From: Bacillota bacterium
GTDB taxonomy: Bacteria; Bacillota; Clostridia; Oscillospirales; SIG627
Assembly (NCBI GenBank): GCA_029006345.1
Contig: JAQXGK010000008.1
Span: 1-37,484, forward strand
Length of the DNA: 37,484 nt
Direction: 5' to 3'
Part shown: one piece after another, positions 28,741-35,037 of the stretch
Layout: the number at the start of each line of letters is the position of its first letter
Position numbering within the stretch: the first letter of the stretch is position 1
Position numbers and translations under genes: made by a program
The notes under the pieces: model-generated
Databases searched by the model: none
What the model was told of the DNA's origin: nothing
The model's input: the letters and a program-made list of their open reading frames with translations, nothing else

Positions 28741-28835
28741 CTGAAATAATTCACAAAAATTTTTCTGTCTCACTGTACTCTTTGCTAATACCGTCAAAAA
28801 TCAACCTTTTTGATAAAATTTTTTTTCAAAATGTA

Positions 28836-28864
28836 TTGACATAGTTATATAACTATGGTATAAT
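28836..28864 (+). promoter_or_regulatory. Consensus promoter with 16-bp palindromic operator
   Basis: TTGACA (28836-28841), 17 bases and TATAAT (28859-28864) match the consensus exactly. The perfect palindrome ATAGTTATATAACTAT (28841-28856) fills the spacer. It drives the small membrane-protein genes that start at 28891. Confidence 0.9.
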
Positions 28865-28890
28865 ATAGTCACAGAGAGGGGGTGATACCA

Positions 28891-29001
28891 ATGGGCAATA
28901 GAAAACGAAATAAAAAGCCCACCACATTTGAGATTGTTGAGTTAATCATCAAAGCACTCGTTGCGATAGCCGCTTTGATAACCGCAATCAAATGGTGGTG
29001 A
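28891..29001 (+). CDS. 36-residue small membrane protein
   Basis: The ATG follows AGGGGGTG with good spacing. The product has a basic N-terminus (MGNRKRNKKP), one membrane helix (about 15-33, very hydrophobic, VELIIKALVAIAALITAI) and ends KWW. This layout is seen in small type I-like toxins and in phage holin-like or regulatory membrane peptides, but I cannot assign a family. It is the first gene after the strongest promoter in the prophage, and a GAGGGGC-GAAA-GCCCCTC hairpin follows the stop. Confidence 0.6.
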   Translation: MGNRKRNKKPTTFEIVELIIKALVAIAALITAIKWW

Positions 29002-29004
29002 GCC

Positions 29005-29034
29005 GAGGGGCGAAAGCCCCTCCCCTTAGGGGGT
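29005..29034 (+). other. Two GC-rich hairpins after the 36-residue ORF
   Basis: GAGGGGC-GAAA-GCCCCTC (7-bp stem, GNRA loop; about 29005-29022) is followed by CCCC-TTA-GGGG (about 29023-29033). No U-run follows, so they look like RNA-stabilising or translation-control elements rather than terminators. Confidence 0.6.
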
Positions 29035-29069
29035 ACAATTATCATAACACAATGAAAGGAGTAATACAA

Positions 29070-29237
29070 GTGAAAAATAATTTTTGGTTCTTGTCATTGA
29101 TTGCTTTGTTTATTATCGGGTGCGCGTCATCCTGGAATATCTTCGCCAGAATAGCAGTCGCTGCCAATGCCGTAGTTGTGCTGGCAGATTGTGTGATAAA
29201 GACAAGGAGGTTGTCGATGTGTCGGAAAGAAAAATGA
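29070..29237 (+). CDS. 55-residue membrane protein, hypothetical
   Basis: The GTG start at 29070 has AAAGGAG 8 nt upstream. The product has two short hydrophobic segments (about 4-18 and 24-44) and a basic C-terminus. An open frame continues upstream to 28992 but has no ribosome binding site. It overlaps the next gene by 19 bases. The function is unknown; similar paired small membrane proteins occur in Firmicutes prophages. Confidence 0.55.
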   Translation: MKNNFWFLSLIALFIIGCASSWNIFARIAVAANAVVVLADCVIKTRRLSMCRKEK

Positions 29238-29401
29238 CGCCGCAAGACCGTTATGCGAAGAAGTACAAGAAGCAGTATTCTTTGCCATGCTTCACTACCA
29301 CAGAGCAAGATATAATTGACAAGCTTGAAAGCGTGCCCAATAAAGCCGGATATATTAAGCGGCTCATCAGAGCAGATATCGAAGCGAGCAAAACCAAATA
29401 A
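29219..29401 (+). CDS. Small ribbon-helix-helix-like protein
   Basis: The 60-residue protein starts at GTG (29219), with AAGGAGG 8 nt upstream. Its sequence (DRYAKKYKKQYSLPCFTTTEQDIIDKLESVPNKAGYIKRLIRADIEA) has one beta strand followed by two helices, as in small Arc/CopG-like proteins of Firmicutes mobile elements. It probably binds DNA, but no operator is identified. A strong terminator follows (29412-29442). Confidence 0.65.
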   Translation: MSERKMTPQDRYAKKYKKQYSLPCFTTTEQDIIDKLESVPNKAGYIKRLIRADIEASKTK

Positions 29402-29411
29402 TTCTGTAGCG

Positions 29412-29442
29412 CGTCCCGCTTTAACGAGCGGGGCGTTTTTTT
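29412..29442 (+). terminator. Intrinsic terminator of the small-protein operon
   Basis: CGTCCCGCT (29412-29420) pairs with AGCGGGGCG (29427-29435), one G-U wobble, 6-nt loop, followed by seven T. It lies between this operon and the convergent 70-residue ORF. Confidence 0.9.
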
Positions 29443-29459
29443 ATTATAAAATTAAAAAA

Positions 29460-29672
29460 TCAGTCTTCCTCCGTATTGTCATCCTCGTCCGGGTATTTCT
29501 CGTCAAGCTTCAGTTTCCATAGCATATATAGCCTGTCGTCAATGCTTTTCAGCTTGCGATAGAAAACATACAATACTACAAGGGCGACAGCTCCGACAAT
29601 TATACCCGCCGTGGTATAGTATTTTGTTAACACCCTTGATATCTCCCCTGCTACTGCTGTCCAATCAGACAT
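29460..29672 (-). CDS. 70-residue membrane protein, hypothetical
   Basis: The ATG at 29672 has AAAGGAG 7 nt upstream; a start six codons earlier is in the ribosome binding site. The product has one membrane helix (about 22-40, AGIIVGAVALVVLYVFY) and a very acidic C-terminus (YPDEDDNTEED). It lies just downstream of the CI-like repressor gene on the same strand, so it is likely expressed in the lysogen and could serve superinfection exclusion, which is only inference. Confidence 0.6.
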   Translation of the reverse strand: MSDWTAVAGEISRVLTKYYTTAGIIVGAVALVVLYVFYRKLKSIDDRLYMLWKLKLDEKYPDEDDNTEED

Positions 29673-29709
29673 ATTTTCACTCCTTTCCACCGCTTCAAGC
29701 GGCAGTAAT

Positions 29710-30369
29710 TTATTTTACGTCGCTCTGAAAAGCAACAGCTTTTCCTAATATATGTATTGTGTCGAGTTCCTCGCCGATATAGACGAGCGGGGGGTATTTA
29801 GGATTCTCTGACATCAATATTATCTTTTCACCCGGCGTGTAGTAAACGCGTTTGAGCGTAGCCTCGTCATCGATTATGACCGCCGCTATCTCACCGTTAT
29901 CGACCATCGGTTGACTGCGAATGAATACTATGTCGCCGTCCATGATTCGTGCGCCTATCATACTGTCTCCTGAAGCCTGCAAGCAAAAATCAGCATCTAT
30001 ATCCATACCGGACATTATATAGCTCTCCCGGTCTTCTTCTGCAAATATCGGTTTGCCGCACGCTATCTTTCCGAGCAAAGGATATTTTTTTCTTGTAATA
30101 GGAAAACAATTAGGCGGGAGGTGTTGTTTAATAGCTTCTTTTGGATCTAACCTTTTTTCTACAAGGTCTGACACCGATATTCCAAAAAAATCTGCGAGCA
30201 TTTTTATCTTATCCATTCTCGGGATTTTCTGTCCAAGGAACCAAGAATTAACCGCAGATGTAGAAACTTTGCATATGTTGGCTATATCGGTCTGTTGCAG
30301 ATGCCTCTCTGCTGCATACCTTTTAATATTGTTAGAAAATATCATTCGAGTCTCGTTATCTGTGCTCAT
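29710..30369 (-). CDS. CI-like repressor with S24 autoprotease domain
   Basis: The 219-residue protein has an N-terminal HTH (about 14-68: LQQTDIANICKVSTSAVNSWFLGQKIP) and a C-terminal LexA/CI peptidase domain (about 96-215). The cleavage site is probably C104-G105 in KIACGKP (UmuD also uses Cys-Gly). The catalytic Ser136 (SGDSM) and Lys173 (ATLKR) are present. It should repress the lytic promoter in the lysogen and self-cleave with RecA during DNA damage. Its promoter (30393-30421, minus) and the Cro promoter face apart with matching operators. Confidence 0.92.
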   Translation of the reverse strand: MSTDNETRMIFSNNIKRYAAERHLQQTDIANICKVSTSAVNSWFLGQKIPRMDKIKMLADFFGISVSDLVEKRLDPKEAIKQHLPPNCFPITRKKYPLLGKIACGKPIFAEEDRESYIMSGMDIDADFCLQASGDSMIGARIMDGDIVFIRSQPMVDNGEIAAVIIDDEATLKRVYYTPGEKIILMSENPKYPPLVYIGEELDTIHILGKAVAFQSDVK

Positions 30370-30392
30370 GTCAATACCATCCTTTTATCTGT

Positions 30393-30421
30393 ATGATACA
30401 CTACAGGTTGAAATATGTCAA
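30393..30421 (-). promoter_or_regulatory. Repressor promoter (PRM-like)
   Basis: On the minus strand TTGACA (30416-30421), 17 bases and TATCAT (30393-30398). TAGTGTAT (on minus, 30396-30403) overlaps the -10 and matches the site at the Cro promoter. Confidence 0.8.
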
Positions 30422-30451
30422 TATTTTTTTGAAAAAAATACTCTTTAGGTA

Positions 30452-30480
30452 TTGACAATCCACTTTTAGTGTATTATGAT
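30452..30480 (+). promoter_or_regulatory. Early lytic promoter (PR-like)
   Basis: TTGACA (30452-30457), 17 bases and TATGAT (30475-30480). CACTTTTAGTG (30461-30471), a perfect palindrome of CACT-3-AGTG, lies in the spacer and is a likely CI/Cro operator. Confidence 0.85.
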
Positions 30481-30501
30481 ATAGACAAGGAGGTGGCAAT
30501 A

Positions 30502-30702
30502 ATGATTGTATCACTTAAGGCTGCAAGAGTAAATGCAAACCTAACACAGAATGATGTAGCAAAAGCAATAGGCGTTGATAAATCAACTATTATTAGTTGG
30601 GAAAAAGGCAGAACTGCTCCAACCCTCTCTGTAATGCAACGCCTTTGCCGTTTGTATAAAGCGTCTATCGATGATATTTTTTTGCCCAATCAGTCAACTT
30701 AA
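30502..30702 (+). CDS. Cro-like HTH repressor
   Basis: The 66-residue protein is almost entirely an XRE-type HTH (about 6-60: LKAARVNANLTQNDVAKAIGVDKSTIISWEKGRTAPTLSVMQRLCRLYK). The ATG at 30502 has AAGGAGG 8 nt upstream; 11 extra codons upstream have no such site. Divergent from the CI-like gene, it should repress the repressor promoter and favour lytic growth. A third operator-like sequence (CACTTTAAGTT on the minus strand, near 30700) sits at its 3' end. Confidence 0.9.
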   Translation: MIVSLKAARVNANLTQNDVAKAIGVDKSTIISWEKGRTAPTLSVMQRLCRLYKASIDDIFLPNQST

Positions 30703-30751
30703 AGTGTATTTAACCCCCACAAGCCATAAATCAATATAGAAAGGAGTCACA

Positions 30752-30964
30752 ATGGACAGAGAACTGTATCACATCAACCTTCAGGCGGTGTATGACCGCT
30801 TCGGCGAGGAGCCTATGACGGTTGGCATAAAAGACGTAGCCGATTGGCTCGGCATTGACTGCCGCTCGCTTGCCGCCGACAAGAATTTCCCGCTGACCTA
30901 TGCCGGCAGAGCGCGGAGGGTAGTCAAGACCGCACTCGCGAGCTGGATGACGCGCCACAACTAA
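30752..30964 (+). CDS. Small winged-helix/excisionase-like protein
   Basis: The 70-residue protein contains MTVGIKDVADWLGIDCRSLAADKNFPLTYAGRARRVVKTALASWM, a MerR-like HTH plus a wing as in excisionase and DNA-binding proteins (IKDVADWLGI, then RRVVKTALASWM). It has AAAGGAG 8 nt upstream. It could be the excisionase that directs the integrase or another early regulator; which one cannot be decided from sequence. Confidence 0.7.
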   Translation: MDRELYHINLQAVYDRFGEEPMTVGIKDVADWLGIDCRSLAADKNFPLTYAGRARRVVKTALASWMTRHN

Positions 30965-30984
30965 AGTAAAGGAGAAAGAAAAAA

Positions 30985-31293
30985 ATGAAAGTATTTATCG
31001 CGGGCCCGATTAGCTCGAGGCCGGACACATACCGCGACGACTTCGCGGAAGCCGAGGATTTATTAGAGGCTCAGGGCCACGTGGTGTTTAACCCGGCAGA
31101 ATTACCGCAGAATGAAAGCATAAGCCAGGATCAGTATCTTGGTATCACTTTCGCGATGATAGACGCCTGTGACGCCGTATATATGCTAAGTGGCTGGAAG
31201 TGTTCGGCCGGCGCCAAGAAAGAATATGAGTACGCTCGTCTGTCGGGCAAATGTATATCAGACGAAGAGGAGGGCGAATACAATGTTGGCTAA
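30985..31293 (+). CDS. DUF4406 nucleoside-deoxyribosyltransferase-like protein
   Basis: The 102-residue protein begins MKVFIAGPISSRPDTYRDDF, has LEAQGHVVFNPAELP, a D-A-C-D-A-V-Y-M-L-SGW-K-C-S-A-GA-K-KE-YEYA block, and fits the DUF4406 Rossmann-like fold related to nucleoside 2-deoxyribosyltransferases. Enzymes of this kind can act on nucleotides; a role in phage DNA metabolism is possible but unproven. The last bases overlap the next gene. Confidence 0.85.
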   Translation: MKVFIAGPISSRPDTYRDDFAEAEDLLEAQGHVVFNPAELPQNESISQDQYLGITFAMIDACDAVYMLSGWKCSAGAKKEYEYARLSGKCISDEEEGEYNVG

Positions 31294-31516
31294 GTATGAA
31301 AAGGGACTGCGCGCCATTATGAGCAATGTTATATTCGGTATGCTTGTCTTCTCCTCCCCGATTAGCTCGGCGCTGCTTGTGTTCAAGGGCGCTGATGTCG
31401 GCGCATCAATGCTTCTCGGGATCGGTCAGCTTTTGTTTGCTTGTCTGTATGCGTGGACAGCGAGGATAGTCATATTCGAGGCCAAGAAAAAACCGAAGGG
31501 AGAGAAAGAAAAATGA
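31283..31516 (+). CDS. 77-residue membrane protein, hypothetical
   Basis: The ATG at 31283 has GAGGAGGG 8 nt upstream and overlaps the DUF4406 gene by 11 bases. The protein has two membrane helices (about 13-33 and 40-65) and a basic C-terminus (EAKKKPKGEKEK). The family is not recognised. It shares an ATGA junction with the following small gene. Confidence 0.6.
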   Translation: MLAKYEKGLRAIMSNVIFGMLVFSSPISSALLVFKGADVGASMLLGIGQLLFACLYAWTARIVIFEAKKKPKGEKEK

Positions 31517-31644
31517 AACAGATTAAGTATGAAGAACGACTAAAACAATATGAAGCAGAAAAACGAATAATAGAACAAACGGCACTAACCTCGAAGGAAT
31601 ATGAAGAAGCAATCAAAAAAGCCGCAGAAAGGTGGAGAATATGA
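31513..31644 (+). CDS. 43-residue coiled-coil protein, hypothetical
   Basis: This very small, highly charged product (MKQIKYEERLKQYEAEKR) is predicted to be a single helix or coiled coil. It starts in an ATGA overlap with the previous gene, and its stop overlaps the next ATG by 4 bases, a phage-style compact arrangement that supports real translation. The function is unknown. Confidence 0.5.
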   Translation: MKQIKYEERLKQYEAEKRIIEQTALTSKEYEEAIKKAAERWRI

Positions 31645-32150
31645 GCGAAGCCCTTTATGTAATCAAAGAAAAATACCTTCATGCTCTAAACAATATTCAG
31701 ATAGATGAAGATACGGGCGAAGTCATCGGCGCCGAAGCTCTCGACGATATTGACGACTGCTTTGAAGACAAGGCTGAGAACATAGCTTGTTTTGTCAAAG
31801 ACCTTAGAAATTTATCTGATGACATAGCCAAAGAGCAGAAAGCCCTCGCCGAACGAAAAAAGTCCATCGACGCCAAAGTTGACCGGCTTAATACTTATCT
31901 GTCCGACTGCTTCGACGCAATCGGCAAAGACAAGTTAGAAACCGCTCGTGTAAAGATAGGCTTTAGAAAATCATCATCGGTCAATGTAAGTGATGATTTT
32001 ATAAAATGGGCGCAGGACAACGACAGGGACGATTTGCTTAAATACAGCGAACCTACTGCCAACAAGACAGCTATCAAAGATGCAATCAAGAGAGGAGAGT
32101 CTTTCGGTGCTGCCGAATTGATAGAAAGAAAAAACATCTACATAAAATAA
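31641..32150 (+). CDS. Siphovirus Gp157-like protein
   Basis: The 169-residue protein matches the Gp157 family of siphoviruses: an N-terminal acidic helix (SEALYVIKEKYLHALNNI), an I-D-D-C-F-EDKAENIACFVKDL segment, a long coiled coil (about 55-95) and a beta-rich end (ARVKIGFRKSSSVNVSD, ERKNIYIK). The family is linked to phage resistance in Streptococcus phages, but its biochemistry is not established. A weak AGGTGG site precedes the ATG at 31641, with translation likely coupled to the gene before. Confidence 0.85.
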   Translation: MSEALYVIKEKYLHALNNIQIDEDTGEVIGAEALDDIDDCFEDKAENIACFVKDLRNLSDDIAKEQKALAERKKSIDAKVDRLNTYLSDCFDAIGKDKLETARVKIGFRKSSSVNVSDDFIKWAQDNDRDDLLKYSEPTANKTAIKDAIKRGESFGAAELIERKNIYIK

Positions 32151-32184
32151 CAAAAATTTAACTTATAAACAAGGAGAACAAAAA

Positions 32185-32418
32185 ATGAAAAACTTAGAAA
32201 AAGAAACATATGTAGTTCCAAATGAAAAGTCAATTAAGCTGGTTATTCATTCCGCAAAAGTACTTGGTTCGCGCTACGGTCACATCATGCGCACAACTCT
32301 GCCGGATGAAGCTTATATGCAAGTTAAAGATATTGCAAATCAAACCGGTTTGTCAGCTGAAAATGTCATCAGGCGAATGGTTGAATTTGCCCTGCCATAT
32401 ACAGAGGTGATCCAATAA
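32185..32418 (+). CDS. 77-residue hypothetical protein, possibly ribbon-helix-helix
   Basis: AAGGAG precedes the ATG. The C-terminal part (TTLPDEAYMQVKDIANQTGLSAENVIRRMVEFAL) has a strand-helix-helix pattern like small RHH DNA-binding proteins. The stop overlaps the next ATG by one base (TAATG), so it is coupled to the ATPase gene. Its role is unknown. Confidence 0.55.
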   Translation: MKNLEKETYVVPNEKSIKLVIHSAKVLGSRYGHIMRTTLPDEAYMQVKDIANQTGLSAENVIRRMVEFALPYTEVIQ

Positions 32419-33113
32419 TGGGTATACCTGTTTTGATTTTGGGCGAATCCGGCTCCGGCAAATCAACAAGTCTGCGCAACTTCGAACCGGACGAGGTCGG
32501 AATATTTAATGTAGCATCAAAGCCGCTGCCGTTCCGTAAAAAGATTCCGAAAGCTGACGGCGCACGGTATATGACGATCATAAGCGGTTTGGAAAAAAAT
32601 TCGTTAAACTGCTATGTGATTGATGACAGCCAATATCTTATGGCTTTTGAGATATTTGACAAAGCCAAAGAAACCGGTTATGGGAAATTCACCGATATCG
32701 CCGTCAACTTCAAGTCACTTATATCCTATGTAATAGAACGAACCCCTCCGGACTGCATTGTGTATTTTCTGCACCACACCGAAACGACAGAAAACGGCAA
32801 AATAAAAGCCAAAACAAGCGGAAAAATGCTTGACAATCAGCTGACAGTTGAGGGGCTATTCAGCATAGTTCTATTGGCTAAAACAGACGGCACCAACTAT
32901 ATATTTGAAACACAGTCTGACGGATTTTCAACAGCAAAATCGCCGATGGATATGTTTGACCGTACCATTCCCAACGACCTTAAAGCAGTCGATACGGCGA
33001 TACGCGATTACTGGGACTTGGCGCCACTTAAAAAATCAGCCAAGCCAAATATCAATGCCAATCAGGCTACACCGAGAAATTCAAAACAATTAATAATAAC
33101 GAGGAGAATTTAA
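32418..33113 (+). CDS. Sak4-like RecA-fold ATPase
   Basis: The 231-residue protein has a Walker A motif (GESGSGKST, 9-17), a Walker B-like strand (NCYVIDDSQYLM, about 65-75) and a later YFLHHTE segment as a sensor strand. This is the single-domain RecA/AAA-like ATPase found beside SSB-like genes in Firmicutes phages (AAA_24/Sak4 group). Such proteins assist DNA recombination and strand annealing. It starts within the previous stop and ends 1 base before the SSB-tailed gene, so the two are translated together. Confidence 0.85.
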   Translation: MGIPVLILGESGSGKSTSLRNFEPDEVGIFNVASKPLPFRKKIPKADGARYMTIISGLEKNSLNCYVIDDSQYLMAFEIFDKAKETGYGKFTDIAVNFKSLISYVIERTPPDCIVYFLHHTETTENGKIKAKTSGKMLDNQLTVEGLFSIVLLAKTDGTNYIFETQSDGFSTAKSPMDMFDRTIPNDLKAVDTAIRDYWDLAPLKKSAKPNINANQATPRNSKQLIITRRI

Positions 33114-33114
33114 C

Positions 33115-33696
33115 ATGAAAGCATTCGCGAATTATGACAAGGTACAAGCAGCAAGCGAAAATACTAAGCTCCCTGTGGGCGGATATGAGATTATGATACT
33201 CGATGCAAATATCCAAGAATACACATGGGGAGAAATACTTGAAATTAAATTTGATATTTTTGAAGGAGATTATAAGTATTTCTTCACAAACCAGTACAAC
33301 AGTTCAAGCGTCCCTAAAGAAGATCGCAAGTATAAGGGTACATACAGAATCAACGTGCCGAAGGATGACGGCACCGACCTGGATGAATGGACAAAACGAA
33401 AGTTTAAGCGCGATATTGAGGCTATTGAGTTGTCTAATCCCGGATTCAAATGGGACTGGGACGAAAAGAAGCTTATCAAAAAGCGAGTCGGCGCCATATT
33501 CTTTGAAAAGGAATATGAGTATAATGGCAGCCGAGGAATGTATACAGCTTGCCACAGTTTCAAGGACGCAGCCAAAATACGTTCCGGCGAGTTTACTATA
33601 CCTAAGCCCAAAATGCTCAAAGAATCATCTGCTGCCGCAAATCCATTTGCCGTGTCTTCCGATACTGACATTTCAGATGACGATCTTCCGTTCTGA
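33115..33696 (+). CDS. Phage ssDNA-binding-like protein with SSB-type acidic tail
   Basis: The 193-residue protein has a beta-rich body (about 20-150) and a flexible C-terminus ending DISDDDLPF, the acidic D-D-D-L-P-F tip that bacterial SSBs use to recruit repair and replication proteins. No canonical OB-fold motif is obvious, so it belongs to a divergent phage family (DUF669-like). Its place directly after the Sak4-like ATPase and before an ERCC4 nuclease fits a recombination module. Confidence 0.78.
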   Translation: MKAFANYDKVQAASENTKLPVGGYEIMILDANIQEYTWGEILEIKFDIFEGDYKYFFTNQYNSSSVPKEDRKYKGTYRINVPKDDGTDLDEWTKRKFKRDIEAIELSNPGFKWDWDEKKLIKKRVGAIFFEKEYEYNGSRGMYTACHSFKDAAKIRSGEFTIPKPKMLKESSAAANPFAVSSDTDISDDDLPF

Positions 33697-33698
33697 CA

Positions 33699-34268
33699 AT
33701 GACAGATAGAGAAAAATTTGCAAAGGGTGTCGTAGTTATTTGCGACACCCGAGAGCAAAAAAATAGCCATATTATTTCCGCGCTTGACAAGCTTGGAATA
33801 AAGCATAAAACTCAAAAGCTTGATTACGGCGACTATAGCTTTACATTTTCCAACAGGATATGCAGTCTCGATTTCCGGCAAACATGCGTTGTTGAACGCA
33901 AGGCTAATGTTGACGAGGTTTACAGTAACATTATCGATGACAGAAAGCGCATTGAAAAAGAAATGCAAGCCATATCGTGCTTAGCTCGGCAATGTACATT
34001 GATAATCGAAGACTGCTCTGATTGGGAAGAATTGAAAAACTATAAGCTATCTGATTTTGTAATGCTTGCGAGCGACACGCGCAAGAAGCAAGATATAGGA
34101 CTCCCCTGCTACGAAACATTAGATACTTGGCGGCGCGGTAATAGATATAACTTTGACGTCGAATTTGTTAAAGATAAACGCAATACAGCTACTGCAATGC
34201 TATCATCTTTTTACCGTTATTGGCATAATTACCGTGAGCTTACAAAGCGGAGAGATAGACTGAATTAG
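33699..34268 (+). CDS. ERCC4-domain nuclease
   Basis: The 189-residue protein has the ERCC4/XPF nuclease pattern: D16-T-R-E19, LDYGDYSF (42-49), VVERK (64-68) and a DRKRIEKEM helix (about 80-90). The E-R-K triad and first acidic residues form the metal site in the family, which cuts branched or flapped DNA. No helicase domain is attached. The start codon follows the previous stop by 2 bases and has no Shine-Dalgarno, so translation is probably coupled. It should process joint DNA made by the neighbouring annealing proteins. Confidence 0.88.
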   Translation: MTDREKFAKGVVVICDTREQKNSHIISALDKLGIKHKTQKLDYGDYSFTFSNRICSLDFRQTCVVERKANVDEVYSNIIDDRKRIEKEMQAISCLARQCTLIIEDCSDWEELKNYKLSDFVMLASDTRKKQDIGLPCYETLDTWRRGNRYNFDVEFVKDKRNTATAMLSSFYRYWHNYRELTKRRDRLN

Positions 34269-34346
34269 AAAAGACATTTGAAAGAGCGGGCGGTCTGTGA
34301 CGGTAGTACGCGCACAGGACGTCACAACTGCAAAAGGAGAAGGAAA

Positions 34347-34658
34347 ATGAGCAAGAAAATCAGCGTAATAATTAAAGAGCCCGGCAAAAAGCCGCGGCAT
34401 GTGAACATATCAAACACACTCAATAATCTGCAAAAGACCGTAGGCGGATACATCGAAACGGTTACATTGGCCTCTGACCGCGTGATAATCTGCAACGAGG
34501 AAGGCAGAATACAGCGTCTTCCGTGGTGCTGTAACATCTGCGGAGCCGATTTTGTGGGCACGGTTATACTTGCCGGGATTGACGGCGATGAGTTTGCCGA
34601 TATACCGGCAACCTTTGAGCAAGTGAAAAGGTTATATCCGGGGCTGTGGGAGGGATAA
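34347..34658 (+). CDS. DUF3846-like protein
   Basis: The 103-residue protein begins MSKKISVIIKEPGKKPRHVNISN and contains LNNLQKTVGGYIETVTL, VIICNEEGRIQRLP, CCNICGADFVGTVILAG and a hydrophobic C-terminus, matching the DUF3846 pattern (VGG-ie-v, cNeeGk). AAAAGGAG lies just upstream; the frame extends further upstream but without a good start. Proteins of this family occur in many mobile elements; their function is unknown. Confidence 0.8.
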   Translation: MSKKISVIIKEPGKKPRHVNISNTLNNLQKTVGGYIETVTLASDRVIICNEEGRIQRLPWCCNICGADFVGTVILAGIDGDEFADIPATFEQVKRLYPGLWEG

Positions 34659-34740
34659 TGGGCCGATCGATAATAAAAGAAATGTAAAAGCGAAAGATTG
34701 TCTTTTTGATGAAAAGTAAATACAAAGAGAGGAAAATAAA

Positions 34741-35037
34741 ATGAAAGAAACAAAAGAAACAAAAGTAATCGTAAGAGCTGACAGAGCCGGAGTATTTTAC
34801 GGCGAAATCAAGGAGAGAAACGGCAGCGAGGTAACAATGACAAATGTACGGCGCCTGTGGTATTGGGACGGCGCGGCGAGCCTGTCGGAGCTGGCAACCA
34901 ACGGCACCAAAAAGCCCAAGAACTGTAAGTTTACCGTCACAGTACCCGAAATGACAATACTCGGTGTAATTGAGATTATACCTTGCTCTGCAAAGGCTGT
35001 TGACAGCATAGAGGGAGTGCCGGAATGGAGAGCCTGA
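34741..35037 (+). CDS. DUF6948-like hypothetical protein
   Basis: The 98-residue protein has a beta-rich sequence (KVIVRADRAGVFYGEIKERNGSEVTMTNVRRLWYWDGAASLSELATNGTKKPKNCKFTVTVPEMTILGVIEIIPCS), typical of small phage/Clostridia proteins of the DUF6948 type. GAGAGGA lies upstream. Its 3' end overlaps the Gly-Tyr-Ser repeat gene by 13 bases. Its function is unknown. Confidence 0.7.
   Translation: MKETKETKVIVRADRAGVFYGEIKERNGSEVTMTNVRRLWYWDGAASLSELATNGTKKPKNCKFTVTVPEMTILGVIEIIPCSAKAVDSIEGVPEWRA

Noticed and set aside
28784-28825. TCAAAAA/TTTTTGA hairpin followed by T-run as terminator
   Set aside because: The stem is entirely A-T with T-run; no plus-strand gene lies upstream, and low-complexity AT sequence explains it.
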